Below are positions 29,023 through 37,806 of a stretch of DNA of 64,000 nt, piece by piece. Position 1 is the stretch's first letter. The number at the start of each line of letters is the position of its first letter. Both the position numbers and the translations under genes were made by a program. The stretch lies in contig JAPLOU010000048.1 of the NCBI GenBank assembly GCA_026400535.1, positions 30,590 to 94,589 on the forward strand. Reading direction: 5' to 3'. Source of the DNA: Hyphomicrobiales bacterium (GTDB lineage: Bacteria; Pseudomonadota; Alphaproteobacteria; Rhizobiales; Beijerinckiaceae). Below the pieces are notes generated by a model, which did no database searches, had not been told where the DNA came from, and saw nothing but the letters and a program-made list of their open reading frames with translations.

Positions 29023-29658
29023 ATGAGTTCCAGTCCGCGAGTGCAGCAGCCGAGCAGCATGCCAGACCAACCCATACCCTCCTTTTACAATGATCTTGCC
29101 GAGACGCGCGCGCAGGCTTGGGCCTTGCTTGCGCGGGGCGTTGCTGACAGACGCTCTCCGTTCCATGCGCCCACCGTGGGAAGTCTCGGGCTTGATGGCC
29201 GTCCCCGGGTACGGGTGGTAATCCTGCGCGGCTGCGATGCGGCCGCAGCAACTGTGCGCTTCAACACAGACCGGCGCACCGACAAGTTCGCGGAACTTGC
29301 CAGCGATCCGCGCGTGGCGCTGACGGGTTACGATTCCGGCTCGAAAATCCAGATCCGGATCGAAGGCGAGGCCTCGCTGCACAGCGATGACGCGGTGGCG
29401 GATGCGGCCTGGGAGGCCTCGCGTTCGTTCAGCCGGATTTGCTACGGCACTGCGCCGGCCCCCGGCGTCATGCTCAGCGATGGTGGAGACTTCTCGCTGC
29501 CAGCGGAAGATGCCGAGATCGCCGCCGGCAGGGCCAATTTTAGCACGGTCGTGATCAGGGCAAGGACACTGGAATGGCTCTATCTGGCGCATGCAGGGCA
29601 TCGGCGCGCCCGTTTCGACCTGTCAGCCAACGGCCAGAACGTCTGGCTGACGCCATAG
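29023..29658 (+). CDS. pyridoxamine 5'-phosphate oxidase-like flavoprotein
   Basis: 211-aa split-barrel FMN-binding protein of the PNPOx-like group. Seen are SPFHAPTVGSLGLDGRPRVRVVILRG (first strand pair with the FMN phosphate contact), RFNTDRRTDKFAELASDPRVAL and a C-terminal LEWLYLAHAGHRRARFDL ending in NVWLTP. True PdxH proteins share this layout, but the residues are divergent enough that vitamin B6 oxidase activity is not certain. The start is ATG 29023; ATG 29059 (MPDQPIP) is an equal alternative. Confidence 0.8.
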   Translation: MSSSPRVQQPSSMPDQPIPSFYNDLAETRAQAWALLARGVADRRSPFHAPTVGSLGLDGRPRVRVVILRGCDAAAATVRFNTDRRTDKFAELASDPRVALTGYDSGSKIQIRIEGEASLHSDDAVADAAWEASRSFSRICYGTAPAPGVMLSDGGDFSLPAEDAEIAAGRANFSTVVIRARTLEWLYLAHAGHRRARFDLSANGQNVWLTP

Positions 29659-29670
29659 CGTCTTGCTGCC

Positions 29671-29857
29671 TCATTCACCCAGATGCAGGGCCCGCTCGCT
29701 ATAGGCTCCCGGCACGCATCGCCGCGCATTCTCCAATTGCTGCTGCGTCTCCGCCTCGGTCGGACAATCTCCGATGACAGCCACATGATAGCCGGGTGTA
29801 AAGCCCTGGACTTTGATGCTGGGGTCGCTGAATGCTTCGACCCTGCAGGCGCGCCTC
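29671..29857 (-). pseudogene. C-terminal fragment of an unrecognised gene
   Basis: A frame of about 58 codons with coding-like composition ends at TGA 29671-29673. It reads KVQGFTPGYHVAVIGDCPTE then LENARRCVPGAYSERALHLG, with two cysteines in a pattern reminiscent of small secreted domains. No start, signal peptide or N-terminal half is present, because at about 29857 the sequence becomes IS256 transposase on the other strand. The gene therefore looks truncated by the insertion. I do not recognise the family. Confidence 0.5.
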
Positions 29858-30212
29858 TGACAGCGCTGCCGTGTGTACTTCATGCGCAACGCAGGCGCAC
29901 GTGCCCAAGGGCCAGAACACAGTCGTTGCTGCCGCGATCCGCCAGGTCTTCCTCCAGCCCGGCCATGCAGCCGCTACTCAGACCTGGCGCAATGTTGCCA
30001 ACCAGCTCCGCGGCCGCTGGCCCAAGCTCGGCGCCTGAATGGATGCCGCCGAGCAGGACGTGCTTGCCTCCATGACCTTCCCCGCGCAGCACCGCGTCAG
30101 GTTGCACGCGACCAATCCGTTGGAACGCTTGAACAGGGATGTAAAGCGGTGCGCCGACGTCGTCGACGTTTGCAAGCTCACTCCCTAATGAGGCCAAGCA
30201 TCACCCGCCCGT
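29858..30212 (+). pseudogene. IS256-family transposase remnant (C-terminal third, degenerate)
   Basis: Three short frames reconstruct the family: QRCRVYFMRNA (from 29861), then after a frameshift near 29892 HVPKGQNTVVAAAIRQVFLQ through RWPKLGA, an in-frame TGA at 30036-30038, then MDAAEQDVLASMTFPAQHR and NPLERLNRDVKRCADVV. A further frameshift leads to PNEA and SITRP near 30185-30212. The NPLERLN Glu is the third catalytic acidic residue. The N-terminal two thirds and both ends are missing. This is a different subgroup from the IS256-family element at 59.3 kb (NPIESMF). Confidence 0.85.
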
Positions 30213-31050
30213 GACATCGCGCTTCCATATCGTGCGGCCCGGGTCGTCCTTCAGCGCGGGGTGGAGCCCCTGCTTCACCTCGGGCGTCTTGTGAAGCGAC
30301 TTGGCCATTTCGAGACCCGCCTTTTCCTGTTCCTTCAGCCGAAACGGCATGATGCGGATGCCACGCAGCATCAGGAACGTATCCTCAGGGACCACGATGA
30401 CGCCAGGCTGCTCCCAGGAGGTGCGCAGCTGCTTGGAGAGTTCGGGCGTGCGGGCGGAGACCGTGCCGATACAGCGGCGTCGCCCAGGTGTTGTCCATGA
30501 TGACCAGCGCGCCGTGCTTGTGGGCGACTTTCGCAATGGCCCGAACATCCTGCATCTCGAAGGTCTGCGAGCCAGGCGCCTTGGGTGAAGACGACTGTCG
30601 TGGTGGGCTTCAACGGTGCTGCGCTGCCCTTGCCGATCAGAGGGTCATAACAGCTGACCACGACGCCCATGCGCCTGAGCATGTTCTCGCTGAAGGTGCG
30701 CGTCGGACGGTAGACGCTGTCGGTGACCAGCATGTGATCGCCCGCGGACAGGGTCGCCAGAAGCGGAAGCGTGCAGGCGAGCAGCCCTGACAGGCAGACC
30801 ACCACGCCCGCGCCGCCTTCCATCGTGTTGCAGGCCACCTGCAGCGCATCCAGAGCCGGATTGCCCATGGTGCCATCCATGTGGACGACTTGCGGGCCAT
30901 GAAGGCGTCGAGCGACTGGTAGATGACGGTCGAGCCGCGCACGATCGGGGTGTTGACAAAGCCCTCGCTGTCCTCCGCATCGCGGCCTGCAAGCATAAAG
31001 CGCGTGCGTTCATGGAAGCGCTTGAGGCCTTCGAGCGAGACCTTCTGCAT
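30205..31050 (-). pseudogene. metC: decayed cystathionine beta-lyase (metC)
   Basis: Reading from 31050 down: LAGRDAEDSEGFVNTPIVRGSTVIYQSLDAFM (frame 1). Near 30875 a shift or small deletion leads to NPALDALQVACNTMEGGAG and SAGDHMLVTDSVYRPTRTF. A second shift near 30585 leads to GSQTFEMQDVRAIAKVAHKHGALVIMDNTWATPLY. The sequence then jumps directly to GTVSARTPELSK, losing about 25-30 residues that in intact enzymes include the PLP lysine (TKYIGGHSD region). The last piece, VPEDTFLMLRGIRIMP to IWKRDVTG, runs into the IS256 remnant, so the C terminus is also missing. Clearly non-functional; formerly the methionine-biosynthesis C-S lyase. Confidence 0.85.
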
Positions 31051-31132
31051 GGACTGGGGTCTTCTTGATCAAACCGGAGAGCTCGTTATTGTGAGGCGGT
31101 CGATACCAAGATCAAGCTGCTTCCAGTCTGGA

Positions 31133-31146
31133 CTTCCGGCCGGAAG
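31133..31146. promoter_or_regulatory. perfect 14-bp palindrome upstream of aapJ
   Basis: CTTCCGGCCGGAAG is perfectly symmetrical and lies about 180 bp before aapJ, in the region divergent from the metC remnant. It might be an operator for the amino-acid transporter. No regulator gene is nearby, so this rests on symmetry alone. Confidence 0.3.
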
Positions 31147-31322
31147 GATACGTCCGTCATCTGCGGTATCATGGACTTGACGGCCCGCTGGCAGTCTGTC
31201 AGGGGCAGGTCATACAAAAGTCGATGGTGGCAATGCGCAGGGCGCATGTTCTGCCTGACTTTTGGGCGACGAGCTTCAAAGCCGACAGCCCGTGAGCTGA
31301 TCGGATAACGTGGGAGAAGAGT

Positions 31323-32354
31323 ATGAAGACGATTATGACCGGCATCCTGGCTGGCGCGGCCCTCGCGCTGACCATTTCAGCCGCCTCCGCCCAGGCACCG
31401 CGCTCGACACTCGATCAGGTCAAGGCCCGCGGCGTGCTCAACTGCGGCTCGAACACTGGACTGGCCGGTTTCGGCGTCCCGGACGCGCAGGGCAACTGGT
31501 CCGGCCTCGATGTCGATTATTGCCGTGCGATCGCCGCTGCAATTTTCGATGATCCGAGCAAGGTCAAGTTCATTCCGCTGACCGCGCAGGCCCGTTTTAC
31601 GGCGCTCCAGTCCGGCGAAGTGGATATCCTGGTCCGCAACTCGACCTGGACCATGACGCGCGACACCACGCTGGGCATCGCTTTCTTGGCGACGAACTAC
31701 TATGACGGTCAGGGCTTCATGGTCCGCAAGAGCCTCGGCGTGGCCTCAGCCCTCAAGCTCGAAGGCGCGCAGGTCTGCACGCAGCAGGGCACCACGACCG
31801 AGCTCAACCTCGCCGACTTCTTCCGTAAGAACAATCTCAAGTATACGCCTGTCACCTTCGCGACCGCGGACGAGACCCGCTCGGCTTACGAGGCCGGTCG
31901 TTGCGACGCCTTCACCACGGACGCGTCGGGCCTCTACTCCGAGCGCCTGAAGCTCTCGCGCCCGGATGAGCACATCGTTCTGCCGGAGGTGATCTCGAAG
32001 GAGCCGCTCGCCTCCGCCGTGCGCGCCAATGGCGACAGCCAATGGGCGAACATCGTGAAATGGACGCATTATGCGATGCTGAATGCCGAGGAACTGGGTG
32101 TGACACGCGCAAACCTCGCGCAGTCGGCGCAGTCGAACAACCCGGAAATCCGGCGTCTGCTCGGCGTTGAGGGCAAGCTCGGCGAAGGCATCGGCCTGAC
32201 AAACGACTGGGCGGCCCGGATCATCCGTCATGTCGGCAACTACAGCGAGAGCTTCGAGCGCAATGTCGGCGCGAGCTCGCCGCTGAAGATCTCCCGCGGC
32301 GTGAACGCCTTGTGGTCGAATGGTGGCCTCCAGTACGCACCGCCGATCCGCTGA
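31323..32354 (+). CDS. aapJ: general L-amino-acid ABC transporter substrate-binding protein
   Basis: Periplasmic binding protein (343 aa) of the broad-specificity L-amino-acid importer known from rhizobia. GGGAGAAG precedes the ATG. The signal peptide ends at about residue 22 (TISAASAQA). Family motifs: GVLNCGSNTGLAGFG, DVDYCRAIAAAIFDDPSKV, VRNSTWTMTRDTTLG and GRCDAFTTDASGLYSERL. All Cys pairs typical of AapJ are present. A strong terminator follows, before aapQ. Confidence 0.95.
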   Translation: MKTIMTGILAGAALALTISAASAQAPRSTLDQVKARGVLNCGSNTGLAGFGVPDAQGNWSGLDVDYCRAIAAAIFDDPSKVKFIPLTAQARFTALQSGEVDILVRNSTWTMTRDTTLGIAFLATNYYDGQGFMVRKSLGVASALKLEGAQVCTQQGTTTELNLADFFRKNNLKYTPVTFATADETRSAYEAGRCDAFTTDASGLYSERLKLSRPDEHIVLPEVISKEPLASAVRANGDSQWANIVKWTHYAMLNAEELGVTRANLAQSAQSNNPEIRRLLGVEGKLGEGIGLTNDWAARIIRHVGNYSESFERNVGASSPLKISRGVNALWSNGGLQYAPPIR

Positions 32355-32373
32355 AGTCTCAGCCGCAACGCCA

Positions 32374-32401
32374 AGCGCCCGACAGTGTCGGGCGCTTTTT
32401 T
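32374..32401 (+). terminator. intrinsic terminator between aapJ and aapQ
   Basis: The stem AGCGCCCGAC / GTCGGGCGCT (10 bp, loop AGT) is followed by a run of 7 T. It starts 20 bases after the aapJ stop. Partial termination here would keep the binding protein more abundant than the membrane subunits. Confidence 0.85.
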
Positions 32402-32553
32402 GTTCAACTGAACCGGAACCGTCGGTTGCGCGTGATGCGCAATTGCGCCAGCATAAAAAGTGGATGACGCGGCCCGCCGCTTCAGACGTTCAAGATCGGG
32501 CGCAGAATAGGCCGAACTGCCGGATGCAGCCCGAGAGTTGAGGGGAAAGATCC

Positions 32554-33738
32554 TTGTCCATGCAAGCCGCGCCGGAGACCGCGAAGGGATCGCCCTGGTA
32601 TGATCCGAAGATCCGCGGCTACGTCTACCAGGCGCTGCTGATCTCAGTGGTGGTCTATGTGGGCTATGCGATGGTCTCGAATGTCAGCCAGAACCTGGCA
32701 CGGCAGCGGATTCCGTTTGGCATTGACTTCTGGGACACGCAGGCCGGTTTCGATATCAATCAGGCCCTGTTCCCCTACACGGCGCGGTCGAGTTATGGCG
32801 ACGCATTCTGGGTCGGGCTCCTGAACACACTGCTGGTGGCCGCTTTCGGGATCATCTTCGCGACCGTTCTCGGCTTTTTGATCGGGATCGCCCGCCTGTC
32901 ACGGAACTGGATCGTGGCCAAGGCCGCGATGGTCTATGTCGAGGTGATCCGCAACCTGCCGCTGCTGCTGCAGTTGCTGTTCTGGTACAAGGCTGTGCTG
33001 GAGCCGCTGCCGAGACCGCGGGACTCGATCGCCATTCCGGGCGGGGCCCTGCTGAACAACCGCGGCCTGTATGTGCCCGAGCCCGTGTTCGGCGCGGGAG
33101 CCGGCCTCATCGGTGCGGCCTTCCTGCTCGCCGTGTTCGGCTCAATCGCCTTTTACATCTGGGCCAAGCGGCAGCAGGCGGCGTCTGGCCGGATCTATCC
33201 GATCGGCTGGGTGTCGTTCGGAGCCCTGATCGGCCTTCCCGCGCTCGCCTATGTGGTGACGGGTGGCCCCGTCAGTTTCAACTACCCGGCAATGGGTGGG
33301 CTCAACGTGCGCGGCGGCATCACCGTCTATCCGGAGTTCATCGCCCTTCTGCTGGGGCTGACCACCTATACCGCCGGTTTCATCGCGGAAGTTGTCCGCG
33401 CCGGCATCCTTGCGGTCTCGAAGGGACAATGGGAAGCTGCGGATTCGCTCGGGCTGCCCTATACTCGTACACTCAGCAATGTTGTGATTCCTCAGGCGTT
33501 GCGTGTCATCATCCCGCCGCTGACGTCAAATTATCTCAACCTGACCAAGAATTCCTCGCTTGCGGTCGTGATCGGCTATCCCGACCTTGCGCAGGTGTTC
33601 CTCGGAACCGTGCTGAACCAGACAGGCCGCGCGATCGAGATCGTCGGCATTACCATGGCTGTCTACCTGACCATCAGCCTGCTGACGTCGGCCTTCATGA
33701 ACTACTACAACCAGCGCATGGCGCTGGTCGAACGGTAA
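32554..33738 (+). CDS. aapQ: general L-amino-acid ABC transporter permease
   Basis: Inner-membrane permease (394 aa) with a long first periplasmic region. Motifs: QRIPFGIDFWDTQAGFDINQ (AapQ hallmark), YVEVIRNLPLLLQLLFWY, and the EAA loop SKGQWEAADSLGLPYTRTLSNVVIPQALRVIIPPLTS. The TTG at 32554 lies 7 bases after AGGGGA and is preferred over the ATG at 32560. It is followed 11 bp later by aapM. Confidence 0.95.
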   Translation: MSMQAAPETAKGSPWYDPKIRGYVYQALLISVVVYVGYAMVSNVSQNLARQRIPFGIDFWDTQAGFDINQALFPYTARSSYGDAFWVGLLNTLLVAAFGIIFATVLGFLIGIARLSRNWIVAKAAMVYVEVIRNLPLLLQLLFWYKAVLEPLPRPRDSIAIPGGALLNNRGLYVPEPVFGAGAGLIGAAFLLAVFGSIAFYIWAKRQQAASGRIYPIGWVSFGALIGLPALAYVVTGGPVSFNYPAMGGLNVRGGITVYPEFIALLLGLTTYTAGFIAEVVRAGILAVSKGQWEAADSLGLPYTRTLSNVVIPQALRVIIPPLTSNYLNLTKNSSLAVVIGYPDLAQVFLGTVLNQTGRAIEIVGITMAVYLTISLLTSAFMNYYNQRMALVER

Positions 33739-33749
33739 GGTGAGGGATC

Positions 33750-35075
33750 ATGAACGTCTCCGCCAACGCGTCCGCCTATGTGCAGGCACAGAGCCTGCCG
33801 GAACTGCCCGCCCCATCCAGCACCAAGGGGCCAATCCACTGGATGCGTGCGAACCTATTCGCGACGCCGGCCAACACGCTGATGACATTGGTCGCAATCT
33901 ATCTGATCGCGACCACCGTGCCGGCATTGTTCAAGTTCTACGTGTTCGATGCGGTCTGGTCCGGCACGGGCAGGGATGCCTGCCTGCGCGATAAGGTCGG
34001 CCGCGAGGTCGGAGCCTGCTGGGCGTTCGTTGGCGACCGCCTGCAGTACTTCATCTACGGGTCCTACACGCAGGCTGAGCGCTGGCGTGTCAACCTCGTG
34101 TTCCTCGGCTTTGGGATATCGATCGTCTGGTTGCTTTGGGACAAGGTGCCGTTCAAGTCTGTCGGGTTTCTGTTCTTCTTCGGCATCCTGCCGATCTCCG
34201 CCTGGATGCTGCTCTATGGCGGCGCGCGCGCTGAGTTCTGGTTCCTGATCGCGGGCTTCGCGCTTCTGGCGTGGACAATATGGGGTGATCTGAGCGCCGG
34301 AAGGAAGGGTGAGCCGGATGTCTTCACGCGGCCTGAAAGCCTGATCCGCTATGGCGTTCTGGCAGCCATGGTCCTGTTCGGCCTGTATGTGCAGATTGGC
34401 CCGGGCGAATTGCCGGTTGTCGAAACCGGACTGTGGGGCGGCATTCTGGTGACACTGCTGATCGCTTCAGCCGGCATCGTGTTTTCGTTGCCGTTCGGCA
34501 TCGCGCTGGCGCTCGGCCGCCGCTCCAAGCTGCCCATCATCAAGCTGTTTTCGGTGATCTTCATCGAATTCGTGCGGGGCGTGCCTCTGATCACGGTGCT
34601 GTTCATGGCAAATGTGATGCTCCCGCTGTTCGTGCCGCAGGAATGGTCGCCCGACCGGCTGCTGCGGCCGCTGATCGGCGTTGCGCTGTTCGCCTCGGCC
34701 TACATGGCTGAGGTGGTGCGCGGTGGCCTGCAGGCGATCCCGAGAGGGCAGTATGAGGGCGCGATGTCGCTCGGCCTCGGCTACGGGAAGATGATGCGCC
34801 TGATCGTGTTGCCGCAGGCGCTGCGCATCGTCATCCCAGGTATCGTCAATACCTTCATCGGCCTGTTCAAGGACACGACTTTGGTGACGATCATCGGCAT
34901 CTTTGACTTCATGAAGACGATCGAGGCCTCGTTCGCCGACCCGTTATGGGCGACGCCGACCACGCGCGCGACCGGCTATGCCTTCGCCGCCATCTTCTAC
35001 TTCATCTGCTGCTGGGGCATGTCGCGCTACTCGATTTCGGTCGAGGAGAAGCTCGCCGCAGGACAAAAGCGATAG
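33750..35075 (+). CDS. aapM: general L-amino-acid ABC transporter permease
   Basis: Second permease (441 aa). The N terminus has [20 protein letters not shown], a hallmark of Aap[22 protein letters not shown] and the EAA loop [30 protein letters not shown] follow, then [21 protein letters not shown]. Forms the channel with AapQ. 31 bp before aapP. Confidence 0.95.
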   Translation: MNVSANASAYVQAQSLPELPAPSSTKGPIHWMRANLFATPANTLMTLVAIYLIATTVPALFKFYVFDAVWSGTGRDACLRDKVGREVGACWAFVGDRLQYFIYGSYTQAERWRVNLVFLGFGISIVWLLWDKVPFKSVGFLFFFGILPISAWMLLYGGARAEFWFLIAGFALLAWTIWGDLSAGRKGEPDVFTRPESLIRYGVLAAMVLFGLYVQIGPGELPVVETGLWGGILVTLLIASAGIVFSLPFGIALALGRRSKLPIIKLFSVIFIEFVRGVPLITVLFMANVMLPLFVPQEWSPDRLLRPLIGVALFASAYMAEVVRGGLQAIPRGQYEGAMSLGLGYGKMMRLIVLPQALRIVIPGIVNTFIGLFKDTTLVTIIGIFDFMKTIEASFADPLWATPTTRATGYAFAAIFYFICCWGMSRYSISVEEKLAAGQKR

Positions 35076-35106
35076 ACTGATCCGTCATCCAGAGGAGCTA
35101 TCCCAT

Positions 35107-35895
35107 ATGGCCACTGCACTCGCCTCCAAGCCTGCCGGACTCAAACCGACGACGCTGAACACCGAAACTGCCGTGGAGATGATCGGCGTGAACAAGTGGT
35201 TTGGCGATTTCCATGTGCTGCGCGACATCAACATCAAGGTCGCGCGCGGCGAGCGCCTCGTCATATGTGGGCCCTCGGGCTCGGGTAAATCAACGATGAT
35301 CCGCTGCATCAACCGGCTGGAAGAGCACCAGAAGGGCAGTATCATCGTCGATGGGACGGAGTTGACCAATGACCTCAAGAAGATTGATGAAATCCGCCGC
35401 GATGTCGGCATGGTGTTCCAGCACTTCAACCTTTTCCCGCATTTGACCATCCTCGAGAATCTGACGCTGGCACCGATCTGGGTGAAGAAGCTGCCCAAGA
35501 AGGACGCCGAGGAGATTGCGATGCACTATCTGACCCGGGTCAAGATCCCGGAGCAGGCTGCGAAGTACCCAGGCCAGCTTTCTGGTGGCCAGCAGCAGCG
35601 CGTGGCCATCGCCCGCTCGCTGTGCATGAGCCCGAAAATCATGCTGTTTGACGAGCCGACCTCCGCACTTGACCCGGAAATGGTCAAGGAAGTGCTCGAC
35701 ACAATGGTGAGCCTCGCCGAAGAAGGCATGACCATGCTGTGCGTGACCCACGAAATGGGCTTCGCCCGGCAGGTCGCAAACCGCGTCATCTTCATGGACG
35801 CCGGCCAGATCGTGGAGATGAACGAGCCGGACGAGTTCTTCAAGAACCCGCAGCACGAGCGGACGAAGCTGTTCCTCAGCCAGATCCTGCATTGA
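35107..35895 (+). CDS. aapP: general L-amino-acid ABC transporter ATPase
   Basis: ATP-binding subunit (262 aa from ATG 35107, with AGAGGAG upstream). Walker [16 protein letters not shown]-loop [21 protein letters not shown], signature [15 protein letters not shown] and Walker [17 protein letters not shown] are all intact. Switch His in [15 protein letters not shown] context ([11 protein letters not shown]). Last gene of aapJQMP. Confidence 0.95.
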   Translation: MATALASKPAGLKPTTLNTETAVEMIGVNKWFGDFHVLRDINIKVARGERLVICGPSGSGKSTMIRCINRLEEHQKGSIIVDGTELTNDLKKIDEIRRDVGMVFQHFNLFPHLTILENLTLAPIWVKKLPKKDAEEIAMHYLTRVKIPEQAAKYPGQLSGGQQQRVAIARSLCMSPKIMLFDEPTSALDPEMVKEVLDTMVSLAEEGMTMLCVTHEMGFARQVANRVIFMDAGQIVEMNEPDEFFKNPQHERTKLFLSQILH

Positions 35896-35952
35896 GGATT
35901 GCTAGCGCGGGCGGCGATGGATCGGCCGGCGCCTTTCGGTCCATCTTGGATG

Positions 35953-36744
35953 CTAGCGCTGCTTGTCCCACCCCGTCTGCCGCGCTACCAGCGGGAAGTA
36001 CCAGGCGTAAGGCAGCAGGCGCATCAGCTTCAGGATCAGCGCGAGCCTGCGCGGGAAGATGATCTCGAACCGGCCCCGCTCGAAGCCGTCGACCACCCGG
36101 CGGGCGGCATCATCCATCGACATCAGGAACGGCATCGGGAAATCATTCTTGCGCGTCAGCGGAGTGTCGATGAAGCCAGGATTGACGACCTGCACGGTCA
36201 GTCCGAGATTGTCGCAGTCGAATTTCAGCGCTTCACAAAGATGAATCGCCGCAGCCTTCGAAGCGCCGTAGGCCGCCGCCTTGGGCAAGCCGCGATAGCC
36301 CGCGATCGAGGCGTTGACGGCAACCTGGCCCTTGCGGCGCTCACCCATGCGCGCCAGCACCGGCGCGAGGCCATTGGCTACGCCGAGCACATTCACGTTC
36401 AGCGCGGTGCGGAACGCGTCGACGTCCAGCGCGCCTGCCCGCGTATAGGGAGCCACGCCCGCATTGAAGAAGGCGAGGGCGATCGGGCCATGGACGCGCT
36501 CGATTGCGTCGACGGGCCGGGCCATCGCGCCGGTATCGGTCACGTCGCCGACATGGGCGATGATCCGGCCGGGCAGGCCCTGCGCCTCGGATGCGAGCTG
36601 CTCCAGCTCGGACAGCCGCCGCGCAGTGGCGCAGATGGTCCAGCCGCGCCTGGCCAGTTCAAGCGCGGTCGCGCGGCCGATTCCGGAGCTGGCTCCGGTG
36701 AGCCAGGCCACGCCATCATCCGGCCTCATCGTTGCAACGGGCAT
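35953..36744 (-). CDS. short-chain dehydrogenase/reductase, stress-module type
   Basis: Classical SDR (263 aa). Cofactor motif TGASSGIGRATALELARRG, NAG at FFNAGVAPYT, Ser in NASIAGYRGLP and catalytic YGASKAA. The C-terminal FERGRFEIIFPRRLALILKLMRLLP extension is basic and hydrophobic, as in SDRs that sit beside ChrR and cyclopropane-synthase genes. It lies 71 bp downstream of the chrR-like gene on the same strand, so probably one transcript. Substrate unknown. Confidence 0.88.
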   Translation of the reverse strand: MPVATMRPDDGVAWLTGASSGIGRATALELARRGWTICATARRLSELEQLASEAQGLPGRIIAHVGDVTDTGAMARPVDAIERVHGPIALAFFNAGVAPYTRAGALDVDAFRTALNVNVLGVANGLAPVLARMGERRKGQVAVNASIAGYRGLPKAAAYGASKAAAIHLCEALKFDCDNLGLTVQVVNPGFIDTPLTRKNDFPMPFLMSMDDAARRVVDGFERGRFEIIFPRRLALILKLMRLLPYAWYFPLVARQTGWDKQR

Positions 36745-36815
36745 GGGTCACTCCACCGAAAAGCCGCGAGAGACCGATCGATCCCCCGTGACCGCCGACA
36801 CCAGATCCAGGTTGT

Positions 36816-37481
36816 TCAATGCTTGCTGAGCAGGCCCTGGAAGAAGCGGGCGACCGGTCCGGTCAGCTTCAGCGGGGCATCGGTCACGGCGAAGCAGATG
36901 CAGTCCTCATTCATGTCTGCGACCGGCTTGTGGTCCATATCCTCGTCCGCAACCGCAATCTCGCCGCGCCGGTAACGGCCCGAGATGTCTGCGAAGCCGC
37001 CCTTGAGCACAAGTGTCACTTCCTGCCCTTGATGGGTATGGGACGGGATCTTGCGCCCGGCCTTGATCCAGAAAAGCTTGGCCTCGACACCGTTGCGATC
37101 AGAGATGACATACTCCTTGACGCCAGGCAGGACCGCCCGCCACGGTACGTCGGCCGAGGAACAGCCGACATAATCCAGCAAAGCGGGCGTGAACACCGGG
37201 TCAGCCGATCGTGCGCCTTCGCCGCCGGGCTCGACCGGATCGAGCGTCATGATATCCGCAAGCATCCGGTCGCGCGAGGCGAGCGGACGTGGCGCCTGGC
37301 GTGCCAGTTCGAGCCCGCCAAGCGTTTCGAGCTGGCCGACAAAGGCCTCACTCTCCTTGTTCAGGTCGAGATGGGACGCAACGAGCACATGCAGCGGTGG
37401 CGGTAGCGCCCCGGATGCGTACTGGGCGAGGAGAGCATCAAGCGGGCGGGCAGGCGACGATGGGGGTGCGTGATGTTTCAA
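36816..37481 (-). CDS. ChrR-like cupin anti-sigma factor with altered anti-sigma domain
   Basis: 221 aa. The C-terminal cupin has the metal-site residues H148, H150 (PSHTHQGQE), E154 and H184, as in ChrR. The N-terminal anti-sigma domain is recognizable (LDALLAQYASGALPPPL and ASHLDLNKESEAFVGQLE), but the H-x3-C-x2-C zinc motif of ChrR reads H37-L-D-L-N41-K-E-S44, so both cysteines are gone, and no His is found at the position of ChrR His6. No ECF sigma gene is adjacent; the upstream neighbour is a noncoding region and then divergent alaX. ChrR normally holds RpoE until singlet oxygen appears. Here the partner and mechanism are unclear. Confidence 0.85.
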   Translation of the reverse strand: MKHHAPPSSPARPLDALLAQYASGALPPPLHVLVASHLDLNKESEAFVGQLETLGGLELARQAPRPLASRDRMLADIMTLDPVEPGGEGARSADPVFTPALLDYVGCSSADVPWRAVLPGVKEYVISDRNGVEAKLFWIKAGRKIPSHTHQGQEVTLVLKGGFADISGRYRRGEIAVADEDMDHKPVADMNEDCICFAVTDAPLKLTGPVARFFQGLLSKH

Positions 37482-37806
37482 TCCTGCAATTCCTGTGTCA
37501 ACTCACAGATCGCAAAGCTGCCAGAGGGGGCCATCTGTCGGTTATAACGCTTTTAACATGGTGTCCTACGCGCTTTGAACCGTCGTGGATCACAAGACCA
37601 TGTCGGCTTCTTTTCCTCATGATCAGAAGGGCTTAAAATTTTAGAGAGCGACATTCGTTTTTTTACAGAGGCGTAGTTGGATAAGATCCCCGACGTCTCT
37701 GCGGTGTGCACCTCGCCTTTCCGCCGGCGCTTCCAACGCCTTGCGCGAAGCGGGGCCGCCCCGTAACATCTGCTCTGCTTGATGCTCCACTGACTGGTTC
37801 TCCCGC
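37482..37806. other. divergent intergenic region between chrR-like gene and alaX
   Basis: 325 bp. It contains the candidate ECF promoter on the minus strand. An AT-richer part around 37615-37665 precedes a GC-rich leader before alaX. No ORF or RNA gene that I can support, and no sigma factor gene. Confidence 0.5.
37565..37592 (-). promoter_or_regulatory. candidate ECF (RpoE/ECF11-like) promoter of the chrR-like gene
   Basis: On the minus strand TGATCC (37592-37587) is followed after 16 bases by CGTAGG (37570-37565). The published RpoE promoter of Rhodobacter is TGATCC, 18 bases, TAAG (equivalent to 16 bases then CGTAAG), so this differs at one position. It lies 84 bases upstream of the start codon. 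Confidence 0.45.

Noticed and set aside
29880..30197. 105-codon minus strand frame that resembles many database hypothetical proteins
   Set aside because: It is the antisense of the IS256 transposase remnant; the + strand reading gives real transposase motifs.
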